From assembly GCF_031877795.1 (NCBI RefSeq), contig NC_133932.1:20648180-20712179 (forward strand): 64,000 nt of DNA. The letters are read 5' to 3'. This DNA is from Strix aluco. Taxonomy: Eukaryota; Chordata; Aves; Strigiformes; Strigidae. Numbering within the stretch: position 1 is the stretch's first letter; every line of letters begins with the position of its first letter. Below, one piece after another: positions 23,801 to 36,267 of the stretch. The position numbers and the translations under genes were made by a program. The notes below the pieces were generated by a model. That model was not told the origin of the DNA and made no database searches. It was given only the letters and a program-made list of their open reading frames with translations.

Positions 23801-26800
23801 ATAAGGACATGGGTGGTGAGCCTATTCTCTGTGCTGTCTGTGCCACACCATTTACAGAACCCAGTCTCACTTGTTTAAAACCAGGGTGGGTATGTCTATA
23901 GGAGCAGCCACCAAAGCAGCCACTGGGGCTCAAGGAAAAATTTAAGAATTTTTAGCAGGCAGAGATGTTTTCTTTCTGCACCTCTCTGAACTCACTGGAG
24001 CCTGAATACAACTCAGAAGAAATACTGGACTGGGGATGTGCTGCATTGCCTTGGTGTGCTTCAGAGTTGTTAGCAGGGCCTCAGAGATCTCAGAATAAGG
24101 CTCTCGGTTTGAATGCATTTCCTTGCCTATCAGATACACCATCTCTGTTTCCCAGAGACCCCTCTACTCAGCTCAGTGATAAAAGCGCTTTTTAACACCA
24201 AAGCTGCTGTGTTCCCACGCCTGTTGCTGTCATGAGGGAGGCCAGTCTTAAACAATAGCAGAGGAATAAAGAATAGCCTTGCTAATCGATATCCTGCCTA
24301 GACGCTGAGTCAGGTGGCAGCTTGGGCCTCTTTAAAATTCCTGCATTGTTCCTTATTTTTCATTTGACTGGGGTAAATTTTTATCTTTAAGGAAAGAAAA
24401 CACACGGGACCAACTGTCTCTGCCTCCTCTACTGTTCCCTTCCCACCCTCCCCCACTCACTTTTGTGTCTCTGTCCTGTGGTAGCCTCCAGCAGTGAGGC
24501 ATATAGATACAATTTGCTAGTTTGGTGTTTGAGTTGGGTGTGATGTGCTGTGGTTAGGACAAGGTGGCAGTGGTCTGAGCAGGGCTCCCTAACTCACATA
24601 CTTCTGCAGGGCTTTGGAGAACGCAATCTTTCATGCCTACATTTCCACGTGCCTCATATTTATGTGATTGGCTTAAAATGGTCAGAAGGCAAGGCAAGGA
24701 TGCAGGCACAAGTTCCCAGAAAATTTCCCCATAGATGAATGTTTGGAACCCTGGCAGGATGCTAGGACAGTCTGTATGTGAACAGACATTTGGAAAATTG
24801 ACAAAAGTGGTATTTGCTTAAACAGACTTCAAGATCCTGTAGCTCAAGCTCTTGAATCCACCTCAGCTGCATTAAAAACGTTTCCAGAATGAGAAGGGGC
24901 TGGGGTGGCTTTCTGTAATCTCTGAACCTAACAGGGCCTGTACGATCCTGTGTGGGGGCTTCATTCAGCTCCTGTCATCGTTGAGCCTCACCCCAGGGCT
25001 GCTCTCACCAGCCTGGACTGGGGGGAGGCTGTGGCTCTGCTCCTTCCCCTAGCCATGAGCCCTGCAGAGGAGAAAGGTCAGAGATGCCCCCAGGATTTTC
25101 CTCAAGGCTGGGGGTGTTCCTGGGAAATCTTTGTGGCTCTTTGGCACTGCTTGCCTCCTGCTAAAAGGCCTCAGCAGAGGGGAAAAGCGTGGTCCTCACT
25201 GTGCTGCTGGCCAGGAACTCTCAGAGCTGGAAAGGGAACTGGTAAGGGTTACATCTGCATGTGTAGATACGAGATAAGAGCTGACCTACCCTTCACCCCA
25301 AGCTGAACTCCCTGAAGCTCAAACAAGGTAAGGTGACTGCTTGAGAAAATGCTGGGGGGCAGCCTGCCAGACCGGCAAACTTGCTGCTCTTGCCCGGGAG
25401 CAGACATTGAATGACCATCCATGAGGTACTTGCTAGGTCCGTGAGGAGCTTGCTAGGTCCCTGGCTAAAATGCTTGAGGACTGGTGACACAAGGAATCAG
25501 GAGATGAGGGTGCCGGTCAGGAGCCAGGGCAAGGCCAGCCATGCCCCAGGGTGGTGGGTGCTGGGGGCTGTTAGATGTGGCTCCGTGCAGGGGGACACCA
25601 CACAAGCGTTGCCAAGGCCTTTAAACCCAGCGTGGGGACACCCAGCCCAGCCACAGGGCCCACTGTACCAGAGGCTATTGGTTGAAGGAAACTTCTCAAA
25701 ATTTTTTTTTTTTTCCTCCTCAGATTTTTTTTTTTCTTTTCCCAAAATGCTGAAGTTCTGGAAGAATTCTGTGTTTCTAGTGGCAAAGGGAGGGAGAAGA
25801 TTTGCGCGGCAAAGGCTCGTTTCACAGGCTGCAGAGCACCATCAGGCCAGGGTGGAAGCCCAGCTGGTGGCAGGATTGCAGGGGGAGGGATGCTCCACTC
25901 GCTCCCACGGGCCTGCTCGTATCTGGAGACAGGGAGGACACAGGGCCCAGCGTTTGTGTCCCCCACGAAGAGGGCACCAGGGGAACCTGGCAGCCACCCC
26001 TGCTGCCCTGGCTTGTAGGCTAGAGCAGCTGTGGCTGCTCAGAGCTGCCAAGGAGGTGCTGGCATGTAGGCCCCTGTCTGTCCCTCCCCATGTATACCAG
26101 TACACTGTGGGCCCCTCCTGCTCGTTGTTCTCCAGCACCTTTTGGTTAAGGGATTGCATTTTTTCCCCTGGTTGGGGGCAGGGGTGTGTTTAAAAAATAA
26201 TGTAAAAGAGAAGAATCCAAAGCAGGACAGACCCCTGAGGTTCCCAGCGTGGTACTTGGCAGAGGCACAATCCTGTCTTTAGACAAAGCCTTTGTCCTCT
26301 TTGTCCTGAGGGGTGGGGGTGGAGGGAGAAATAGAAATTACAGACAATGGAGAAATCATTTAAAATTAAGCTGAAATAGCATCTACTAAGTATTTGAGCA
26401 GGGCCTTTACTGCACATAGCCTGTGACTGTTGCTTTCAGATATCCCTACAGCGACACACATGCAGATATTGTCACAGCCTCTTCCCCCTGTGCAAATATA
26501 AGCAGGGCAACATCCACAGCTAAGTGGCCTTAGATGGAGTTCCTGTACTGGAAATGTGGTTCTTCTGGGAAAGAAACATCTCCCTTTAACGATATCCCTG
26601 CGTCTTTAAGTCTCCTGGGAGCCTCAGATCTGTTTGGCATAGCATGGGAAGCGGTGCCTGCCAATGCAAGCATGGTATGGTGTGGCAAGGGCTGGCCTGG
26701 CCCCGACACCATGTTCTCAGCACTAAACCCTACGTGCCTGCTCTCCTGGGAGTGAGCAGGGAGCTCTGCCTGTGCTGCCTACCGCCTGCAAGGTGCGTCG

Positions 26801-28750
26801 GTGGGATGTGTTTTTGTATTGAATCTCAAGGAGTAAGGAGAGACTCTTCTTGCCCCTGGTGTCTTTATGAAGACTAGGAAACAGAAAGCATGGCTATCTC
26901 AGAAGGTGTTTTCCAGCAAGAACACACCAAGAAGTGACTCTCTCTTCTCTCTTTATAAATGTAAATTCAGGGTGCCAGATGACTGGCAAGATGCAGTTTG
27001 CCTAGTTGAATGCTTGGTGCATCTGAACTTTGTACAGGAAGGGCCTCTCAGGAGGTGAACTGAGAATTTCCTTTAGACCTGGGCTTCTGTGCTGAGGCAG
27101 CTGGTAAGGACTGCATTGGCATGAGCTGGGAAAGAGGGCAAGTTATGACAATGACACCTGCCCCATGGGAATATAATGGAGTGCTTTATCTCATTGTGAT
27201 GGTTGTGGGGGTTTGCTGTGTGTCAGGGCCTGTTAGGGGCGTTCTGGTGACTTGGTTGCTCTCCAGAGCAGTGTTGCTTGAGCCACTGAGCCTCAGCTGT
27301 GGTAGCTCAGGCAGTGGGAGTATCCTTGGTGTGGATCCTTGTTATGTAGGTTGTAGAGGAGATTCCTGAGTTTCAGGTTTTGAAACACTCTGATCAGTCT
27401 GTAGCCACTTAGGATATCTCTGCTGTTGTTATGTGAAGTTGATGGTCACCATGGCAAGGATGGTGCCAGGATGTTTTGGGTCTAACAGCATGTATTGCCC
27501 TGTGATGTGGTTAAGCCTACAGCTTGCTGACTGCTTGTGTGGTTCCAGCTCAGGGACTAAGGTTGCACAAAAGAAATAAATTTCTTATGAGCTGCTTCAC
27601 CTGCCCCTGAAAACTTGGTGGAAAAAGACTTAGGTCCTAATCAAGCTGTTAGTCACAGCAGGTTTCCCAAGCCTTGGGGCTTGCCTGCACATCTCTGTGG
27701 GTGTATGCCAGGCATGATGCTGGGGACTGCTCTGCTCCAGGCAGCATGTGCGAACGCTTGCCTGGAAGAGCTGTCACTTCAGAGAGCAGATCTTTCCTCT
27801 CTGGGAGGGAACAGTGGGGAGGAACTGAAGCAACCAGGCTACCCCTCCATCAGTGTGTTTGAGCAACAAAAAATCTCTTTAATGCTCACTAGGGAACCTG
27901 CGGGGGTTTCATAAGAAAAGATTTGTTCCCTGTGGGCCTGATGCTGTGACAGCTTCCAGGGAAGATGAGCTGGCTGGCTAGGCAGGAGGCTGAGTACTGA
28001 AAAGAGAGGGTGAAAGGTGCCGCCTGCCAAAGCAGCAGCTGGTGAGAAGGCGACTGGACTGCACAGCATCAGCACACACATGATCGGTGGAGAAGCGCGA
28101 GCCCAGCTTCAATCCTTGTCAATGGCACCTCGTTGACTTTTAACGCTTCCTTATCGTGTCTGCGCTCACCTCGTAGCAGCACCGATAAAATGCCATCACT
28201 GGTGTAATCTCCTGAGCAGCTCTGCAGAAAACGTTGCAGAGCATGGGAGGCTGAATTGCCTGCAGCTAGCAACCAGCGTGGGACTCCGGTCCAGAGCAAG
28301 GTAACAAAGAAACGACCCTAACCTGAGACAAGGCGCGGGTGGAATAATCTCCTAGGTTTGTGGAGCACCAGGTGTGCTGATATGACTGGCACGGCAGCAC
28401 ATGAGTTTTGTGTTAGAATAGGGGTTCGCAGAAGTTGAGATAGCTGTTACTTTTCAGTACCTAGTGGAGTTGGAAGTGCACGCCATCTGAAGTGATTGCA
28501 GTATGTTAGTACCCAGAGCTATGAACAATAGACTTATGATAATGGGAAGGAATGCACAAGGGCTGTTTGTTGTCTTTCTTTTTTTCCAGAAATAACTTAT
28601 TTCTCTCTCTTGGGGTATTAAGCACCTAAGTAGTTCTTGTACAAATCTTAATTATCACTAAAAGAGGGTATTTTTTTCATCATGCAACTTCTACCTGTAG
28701 GCCCATGGCAATTTTCTGACCTGTTTTTAATTTTTTTTTTTTTTTTACAG
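20897..28750. other. Non-coding stretch, no gene recognised
   Basis: Nothing here is supported as a gene. The 260-codon open frame at 25411-26193 runs through two T-tracts that give phenylalanine runs, and has no recognisable domain. A 20-base tandem duplication lies at 25422-25461. GC content is visibly higher around 24.9-26.2 kb, without CpG-island character. Confidence 0.5.
25422..25461. repeat. Two-copy 20-base tandem duplication
   Basis: tgaggtacttgctaggtccg is followed at once by tgaggagcttgctaggtccc. The copies differ at three positions. A recent local duplication within non-coding sequence; no sign of function. Confidence 0.85.
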
Positions 28751-28842
28751 GCAACCAACTTGCAGTGATACACTTGGGAGAGTCCTTTATGGGTTTGAAC
28801 TAAGGACACCTGAATACAGAACAAGAAGCAGCTACTGAGCAG
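28751..28842 (+). other. Exon-like block of unknown gene, possibly non-coding
   Basis: A long T-run ending in ttacag at 28750 is a textbook acceptor, and CAG/gtatgt at 28843 is a strong donor, bounding 92 bases. Two frames are closed early. The third frame needs one base before the first codon and stays open for 28 codons (from QPTCSDTLGRV) before a TGA a few bases short of the donor. It is phase-compatible with exon C as a last coding exon, but could equally be a 5' UTR exon of GJA8, a long non-coding RNA exon, or chance. Confidence 0.3.
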
Positions 28843-29005
28843 GTATGTCATTTCTGGAACCTGTAACTGGTGCCAAACTGGTGTACAGTATTTTGCCACT
28901 AGGGGAGAACAACGAAACCTGTCATGGAACTGGCTGGAAAGAAGAATTTTCCTTCTGAGTGAGAAATTTGGATGTTTAAGAATGCATTTTTTCCCTTTCT
29001 TAGTG

Positions 29006-29031
29006 TTTTTTTTTTTTAAAAAAAAAAAAAA
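29006..29031. repeat. T12/A14 homopolymer palindrome
   Basis: Twelve T followed directly by fourteen A form a perfect inverted repeat with no loop. It is likely an unstable simple repeat, with length uncertain from sequencing. Confidence 0.85.
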
Positions 29032-29399
29032 GATCCTAGACTTTGTGTCCTTCTTCCTGAATTGGAGAGAAAAGTCATGATGCGAAAATTGCTTCCTGGA
29101 GAAAATGTTCTAAAGATTTTATCAAAGAACTTGGGGGTGAAGTCCTTCACTTTTTTCATGGCTGAAGATTTGATTTCAGCTTCACTGCTCCAACTATTTA
29201 AAATGATGAAAGGTGAAACAAGGGACTTCTTCAGAGGAAGGAATTATCATGAACAACAGAAACTTCCAGGGAAATCAATTAAAAGTTTCAATTTGATGCT
29301 GTTTTACTTTTCCATCTTACTCAGAAAATAGGATTTTGCAGCTCTCAGCATATTTTTTGCTTCTTGACCTATAGCTCTGCTCTGTACTATGTTATTCAT

Positions 29400-30330
29400 T
29401 GAATGTTATTATCCTGTATCTCTTATATAGCACTAGTCTTGTAATCATCCCTGTAATCACTTCCACATGCTGCAAACTTGCAGAATGGAACAAACTCCTT
29501 CCGCATTCCCTGTATTCACATTATCTTTGCCAAGTTCTTCCTCTCCAATACTTGCTTGGATACCTTCAAGTTTATTTTCAATATGATAAGCCCAAAGTTG
29601 TTCTCACAGAAATATCTAGTGTTGCCCCAGCCATCTTTAGGAACCTCTTATTTTTTTTCCAACTAGCTTTGATCTTTCCTGTCCTTCTGAACTGTTCTCC
29701 TGCTCTGCTCTCTTTCTCTTGTTTCTGTCCAACGTCTTGCACTACCATCTCTTTGTTCCAGCATCTACACATTTTGCCATTCTTCCATCAACCCCTACCA
29801 ACACCTGGAACTCAGTGTGTGGGAAACCCGGGCCTTTTCCCAAGACCATCTCCCTTCATCACACCCAGCACTTCTGCTGTTCTCCCTGACAGTGACATCC
29901 AGATTACCACACATTTTACTGCATCCAAGCTCTGTCTTGCATATGGACCTGTCAAATCTCACCAGTTTTCCCTCTAAAAACCTGACTTTTTGTTTACACT
30001 GTCTTAGTGAAAAGCTCAGTTGTCCTCGGTTACTGCAGTGGTGCTTGCAGTCCCCAGCCTCCTGCCTCCCAGGTCCTGCTGCCTTACCCTTGGCATTCTT
30101 CAGCGTCATATTCCTTCTGTGCCTTCTCCGTCCGGTTTCAGCCTCTCGATGTGGACTCTGTATGTCCCCATTTCATAGCTGTCTGCTATGCCCTCACACT
30201 TGCCATCTTCCTGAGTGGTGTTTAACCACTTACTGACTCTTTCTGCATCTGCTTGCTCACCTTTACGCCCCTTTCCAAGCCTTCAAAATTTATTTTCCTG
30301 CACTTTAATGTTTTTTTTTTTTTTTTTTTT
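29400..30330. repeat. Pyrimidine-rich block ending in T20
   Basis: About 900 bases are markedly C/T-rich on the + strand (for example ctgctctctttctcttgttt) and end in twenty T residues at 30311-30330. Read on the minus strand this is a purine-rich sequence beginning with an A-run. It might be an unrecognised repeat, but I cannot name a family. Confidence 0.4.
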
Positions 30331-33300
30331 CCTTGACTCATACCAGGCAGGATCAGGAGCACAACACACAGTAAACACCTAATTCCTCTTAAAATGAATA
30401 CTGATTATCTGCCCACCTAAGAGTTAGGCAGCTAAATATTGTTAAGGTATTTGTGTACTGGTGTGCCACCTGGCACCTGCTGTTAGCTCTTGAGACCGGT
30501 ACTTAGATTCCAAACACTGCTGATGCCACCTCACCCTGGAAGTCTGTGCTCTCTGTCAGTAATGTCCCCAAAGTCTGCATTTGGTAACAGCCTGAGGAAC
30601 TTGATATCTAGTTCTTGCTTCAGTCCACTGAGATCCATAAGCAAGCTGTCCCTCTGGCCATCTCTCTGTCAGGGCCTGAACTTGTACAGGTTTCCAGAGA
30701 AGGCATACCAGATTGTAACTGGTGCACAATGCAGGGCTAGTGCAGAAGGTAAGTGTTGTGGCCAGTGTCTAAGACCAGGAGGTAAATGATGAGATTTAAC
30801 TTCTTGGAGGATGGAAAACAGCACCTAGCCCCCTCATCTCTGAAATCTACTGTTTGTAGAGATGGAGGCAGCTGTAGTGCTGAAGTTTGCTCAGTGGATC
30901 AGCAGAGCATATAAAATGAAGTGTATGTAATATTAGGCTAAGCTGTCATGGTGGTAAAAAGTGGGACTGGGCTTCCTTTATGTCCCTCTGGTAATCTGCC
31001 CACGTAAGACCAAGACTTATATTTTCACTTTATCTAGCTGTCTGGTCACTGTTCTTTGAAATTTTAAGGAGCTTCCTTGTCAGATTTGAGTGAATTTCAT
31101 CCTACAATGTGCTCCAGCCTGAAGGGCAGAGCCATTTGCCCAAGACACTTGAGGTCAAATGGAGAAAGTGTTGATCTTCACTTTCTTTTTTTTCCCCACA
31201 TTCTAGTAAAAGGTCCTAATTAGTGGCCTACTGCACCCCATCACCACTAGCCTGGCTTACTATCTTTTTCTTTCTGGAGTGCTTTTTGACAAAAAAAGCC
31301 TGCATTATGTACTTAGACCAGGAAAGACAGCAAGGTGGTGAGTCCCGTTTTGAGATGGATACCCCTGCTACAGATAGGTGTGAGATATTTGCTGCAGACC
31401 TAGTGTAGCAGTTCACCATACCAGCAAAAAAGAAAGGAGGAGAAGATAAAGGGAATAGAGAAAATAAAAAGCAGGCCATGGAGATAATGAAAGTGGGGGA
31501 GTACTTCTGATATTATAACTCTACCAGACTTAGATGTCTTTAGCTCCTGCTGTGCTTTGCTAAAAATGAGGCTAGTTAGCAGCAGTAGATGTGAATGTAA
31601 CAACTGACAGGGGAATGAGAGAAGCTATGAGAAATCCATGAATTAAGTAGATTCTCTTACTTTTTTTTTTTTTTTGGTGGAGGGCTTAGAAGTAGCAGTT
31701 TTCAAACTGTGGCTTACTGGTTGCTCATGTCAAGTGATTGGGATGCTGTGGAAGGTGAGAGAAGGGTGCAGCAAGCAAGATGCATGATGTGTCTTCAATC
31801 AGGAGAAGGAGAGCACTTGGGGAATGGCTTACTGGAACTGCTGAGGGATGATGGTGTAGCTGGGAGGAAAGATGTAGCTTAGGAGTAGATGCTAATGTTG
31901 CAGAAATGGGGATGAGGATTCATGTAGCTAAGAATAAATGGGTTTATGGAAAGGATACTGGTGGTTATTTGGTAACCAGAAGCTTAAATGATCAAAGAGT
32001 TTAGTAAGCCCTTCTGACTTTGTCTTGCCCTTCCAAAAATATATCACGGCTGTGTGGAAGGTCACCTCCCATCCGTTCTTAGACGTCAATCACCCCCTTC
32101 AATATAGGTGGCCTATCACATTGCATAGGCTGGATAAACACTGGGATATATGATAGCACATTTGCTGAGCTGCAGGATCTAAAGGTAAGGTCGATATCTG
32201 GAAGGCCAAGATATTTGTGAGGGGAGGCAGGATTCCTGGTCTCTTCAGCTGCTTGCCCTCAAAATGGAAGGAGAAAGCATTTCAAATTCCAAAAGTCTTT
32301 TCAGGCTCCAGGCTATAAACAGGCTCTTCCTGTATAAAGCAATAAGGATCTAACAGTAATCAGGAGATGTCTGTTTTTCTGTACAGGCCTAATACTACTG
32401 GGATATGTTTTTGTGAGGGGGGTGAAGCCCATCCGTCTGGGGGGACAGAAGTGCCCAGTGCTGCGGGTGTGGATCAACCAATGAGATGGTATTGAAGAGA
32501 GAGTCATTGGCTAAAGGAGGAATGAAAGCCCAGTCAAGCTGAAGCAGAGAGACACGGAAGGGGGAAGGAGTCAAAACCAAAAAGAAAGATGGAAAGAGGA
32601 AGAAAATAATCAGGGAAAGGTGGGAGAAGTATGGACAGTGTTTTATACAATGGAGAAGTGACCCAATCATTGAATACACTCCAAAATACTGTATTTTTTG
32701 AGCTAGCTAGGCTAAGGGCCTCTGTGGGGGAAAGTACACAAATGATGGGTCCCCAAGTCCTACTGCTCTCTCCAAATTCAATGAGTGCAGAATTTATCCC
32801 CTAGATAACTGTCCTGCATTTGTCTGGAGGGCCTGTGGCTCTACCGTGGTCTGGATCCTCTGTATCAGATCTCTGAGTAAGTCTGTATTCTCAAAGGTAA
32901 TGTGAAGGAAGATATGATGAGAGGAATGTATCCGCTATTTTACTTTGCGGATTACAGGGCAAGTGCCATATGCAGTAGTTGTGGATGCTGTTTATCCCCA
33001 CCTCTCTTGCTAGCTTGGGTGTCTGGATCCATTCTTGGCATGTAGGCTCCTTGTGCTAAAAATCTTCATGGGTCTGTCACCACAGGCCACAGCTATACCT
33101 TGGGCTGCAGAGTAAGCAGCGTGCTTGGAAGTGCTTGTAAGACCCTGCACTGTATTTCCTGGTCCTAGTCAAGAGACTAAAGTGAAGGTTACTAAAAGTT
33201 TAATATCTAGTAGCACGTTGCAAGGGTTGGTGTTTCCTGACAGCAGTGACTACAGTTTCACCCTCTAACCACATCTCTGCTCCCAATCAGAAACACCAAA

Positions 33301-35104
33301 CCTGAGAAGCCTGGAGTGTGCCAGCTTCCTCTCTGGTGTGTGGTCTGACAGGAATGGGCAAACCACTTGGATCATGCAGGAAACCAAAGTGTCCCTCATA
33401 GCTAAAGTGAAATCTTCTAGGAGGTAGGGTGTTCTCACACGAGTCAGCTATGACAGCAGGGGAAAGTGCCTCTCCAGGAAGGATCTGTGTCACTCGGACC
33501 CTTTGTTTACACTGAGCAAAGCCACTGGATTTCATACCTTCTCTTACAGTGATCCTACAATAAAATGGGGAAGATGAGACACTCTTGTAGGTACAGACTC
33601 TGTCCCAGATGGGAAATCTGCACAATGAGATGCCAGACCCATGAGCCCTTCTCTTCCCTTGGGATGGAATAACCCACCTTTTTTCATCATGAATCCTACC
33701 AGCCAAGGGTGTTGCCTCACCTCATTCATTAGCCAGCCAGTGTTGGTATAATTAGGGGTTAAGTAGATAATCTTCAAAAATCCCTTGGAAGTCAGGGAAT
33801 CCATATATTTGCTTATTTGCAATTTCTGTAATTTGTGTATGGCCCCTGAGGCAACCAGGCATGGGAATGCAATCCCAAATTTGTGTATTTAACAACTGAA
33901 AAGAAGATGTGAGAAGAGGTTTGTATTTGCAACAGTATAAAGAAAAGCTTTGACTGTCTAACCTCCTGTTTTACCTTCCCTGTTGCATGCTATGCATCTT
34001 CCTGGTGCCTAGTCCTGCAAAAACAGAATTTTAGTGTGCGTTGAGACTAGCTCCTCTGGCACAGGATGAAGTTAAGCATGTGCATAAGCTTGCTTTTGTC
34101 CCAGCCAGAGAGGAAGACTACCATTTCTTAATTAGGGGCTCATTAGTGGTAGGCCCTTACAGAAACATGTATCAAATGGTAACTTTACCTTAAAGCACTT
34201 ACAATCAAATTACGCCAGGTAGACTGAGTCAGGAATAGGTAGTGCTATTATAGTGCTTTTAGAGATTTTTGTTGTTGCTGTTTCTTGCAACATGGACGTT
34301 AGAACTTTACAGGAAACATGTCGGTCCTCCAAATGGATGGTGATGTGTAATTGTAAGGGGTAATAAGTACTGTAAAGTTGGTCATTTGTGGCTGTATACT
34401 GTTGAACTCTACTATCAATGATCTGAAAGACAGCAAAATAGTCATTGATCAGTAGGAATGACTCAAAAATCAGTAAGCTAGCAAAAAAATACATTACTGC
34501 AATAGTCTGGATCACTCAGAAAGATGGGGCCAAGCATAACATTAGCTGCTGTAAGTCACATGTCAAAGAATAAGGAACACAGGCTATGCTTATCAGCTGG
34601 CAAGTTTGTCTTGGAAAGCAGTGACAGGGAAGAAGTGGGGGCTGGTGCAGCTCACTGGCTGACGACAAAATTCCGGGATGATGCTGTAGCTGGGGGAACT
34701 CATGCAGCTTTCGGTAAATAAGTTCAAGATGAATAGCTCTAGGAGAGGCCGAGCACGTGTGTCATTTAGCACTAACATGGTCACTTCCCATGTACTCTAT
34801 TTAGTGCTTTTGTTGGTGGTTCCTGGATGGGAGAGGCTTCAGGGACAATGCCCAAGGGTGTTAAAGAATTGGAATCCTGCCTTCCAGTGAAACAGGTCGG
34901 AGAGTTGAAGGGAAATGGAAAGCTGAAGGCTAACTTTTTTCAGTGTCTATATATACTTACATGGGGAACAAACTTTCTATGTCTAGCAGACTGAAGTGTA
35001 ATGAAATCCAAAACCCAGAATTTGAAACTGGGGGAAAAAAAAAAGTCATATGAGAAAAAGCACTATTTTTTAACATTGTCTGTAATTAACCACTAGAAAA
35101 ACTC

Positions 35105-35200
35105 ACTGAGTGTTGTGGAGGATCCTCCACAGGAGGCTTTTAAATTGTGGCTGGATTCTTGTTAGAAAGTAGACCCTTGCAGAGATGGAAAGGATTTCTG
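35105..35200 (+). mobile_element. CR1-like 3' fragment
   Basis: The text gtgttgtggaggatcctcca, then aggaggcttttaaattgtgg and ctggattcttgttagaaag, resembles the CR1/L3 end region (tggagtctccttcactggaggtttttaag followed by ctggacaacc). No terminal microsatellite is visible. Diverged and short. Confidence 0.45.
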
Positions 35201-36116
35201 CCAAGTCTTCTGACCCAAGTTTTCAAAGGTGTGGGTCCAGATGATCACAGCAGTCCTTTCTGTCATTACAGACAGAGGTTGGCTCACTGTTGGCAGCTGT
35301 GGGGTTGAGAGTTGGAACCTCAGGGCAAGGGCAGAAGGCATCCCCTCTCAAACCAAGGCATTACTCCTTTTCACCCTGCTCTGTGCAAACAGCCTGCAAA
35401 CAGGCAAACCACATCACTCTCCCTCTTTTAAGTTTCAAATGCTATTGCTCCAGTAAGCAGCATTGCTGCCCCTTCATTTCTGTTTCCCATGTAACCATCT
35501 ACCCCATTCCCACTCCATGACATTGGTAACCACCTCCACCCCCGAAAGACCACTGAAGATGGTGGAGGTGACCATCAATATTTCAAGGAGGAGCTGTCAC
35601 CACCCCCACCCTGCCGCCAGCCCCTCATCCCACTGTTCCACTGTCTGTGGTGGCACCCATGGGTCTGGCTGTCTGGTTGTACAGGGTGGGAGAAGTCAGA
35701 GTCCCCAGCAGGAATGACCACACACCATCTTCATTGGGAGGAGAGGGCATGGGCTAGATGCAGGCCTCCCACCTGAACTCACAGTGTTTGGTTCGCCTTT
35801 TTATTGGATTATGCTGCAGTGATATCCCAAAGTAAATGAGGCTTCATTAGTGTCCACTGACGTGCTCAGTGATAAGAGGTATTAATTTAAAAGCATTGCT
35901 TTAATTTTCCACTAGCCAAGCCAAGGCATTCCTTTGCTATGTCTATGGCTTTGTCTTCTTTAAACCTTGAACAGTTATTCTCCTATATTTCTGAGCCAAA
36001 CAAGAATGAGTTCTTTCCCTCCCCTCCCCTCAATGGACATTTTAATTTTTTTTGTGGAAAAACTCTATGCCCATGATGTCAGGGCTTTGCTTCATTTCTT
36101 ACCTTATTCCCCACAG

Positions 36117-36267
36117 ATTTAAAGTTTGGCAGAGGCCAAGAGTGTGCATGTGGAAGAGTCGGTGGTGCAACATACCATTAGAAACTTCTGAGAACAGCAC
36201 TGGAAAGATGAGCGCTGACGCAGATGGAGGTTGGAGCAATGTCAGTAGGCGCCAGCAGAGGCTCTGA
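36117..36267 (+). other. Candidate terminal coding exon, unassigned
   Basis: The acceptor is cttattccccacag at 36116. With one leading base the frame opens FKVWQRPRVCMWKSRW and runs 49 codons to a TGA, ending SNVSRRQQRL. The phase would suit exon C (AG plus A gives Arg). However, it lies 24 kb from exon C and no AATAAA is seen close downstream. Basic residues dominate. Treat as weak. Confidence 0.25.

Larger units (their letters stand above)
28843..36116. other. Non-coding stretch with T- and CT-rich patches
   Basis: No gene recognised. It holds a T12/A14 run (29006-29031), a pyrimidine-rich block at 29400-30335 closing with T20, and a CR1-like 3' fragment near 35105-35200. The 192-codon open frame at 29399-29977 lies inside the pyrimidine block and is dominated by Ser, Leu, Phe and Pro; I reject it. 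Confidence 0.5.

Noticed and set aside
25411..26193. 260-codon open frame (+)
   Set aside because: It crosses T-runs giving phenylalanine stretches, has no domain and is shadowed by open frames on the minus strand.
29399..29977. 192-codon open frame (+)
   Set aside because: Produced by the pyrimidine-rich block; not a recognisable protein.
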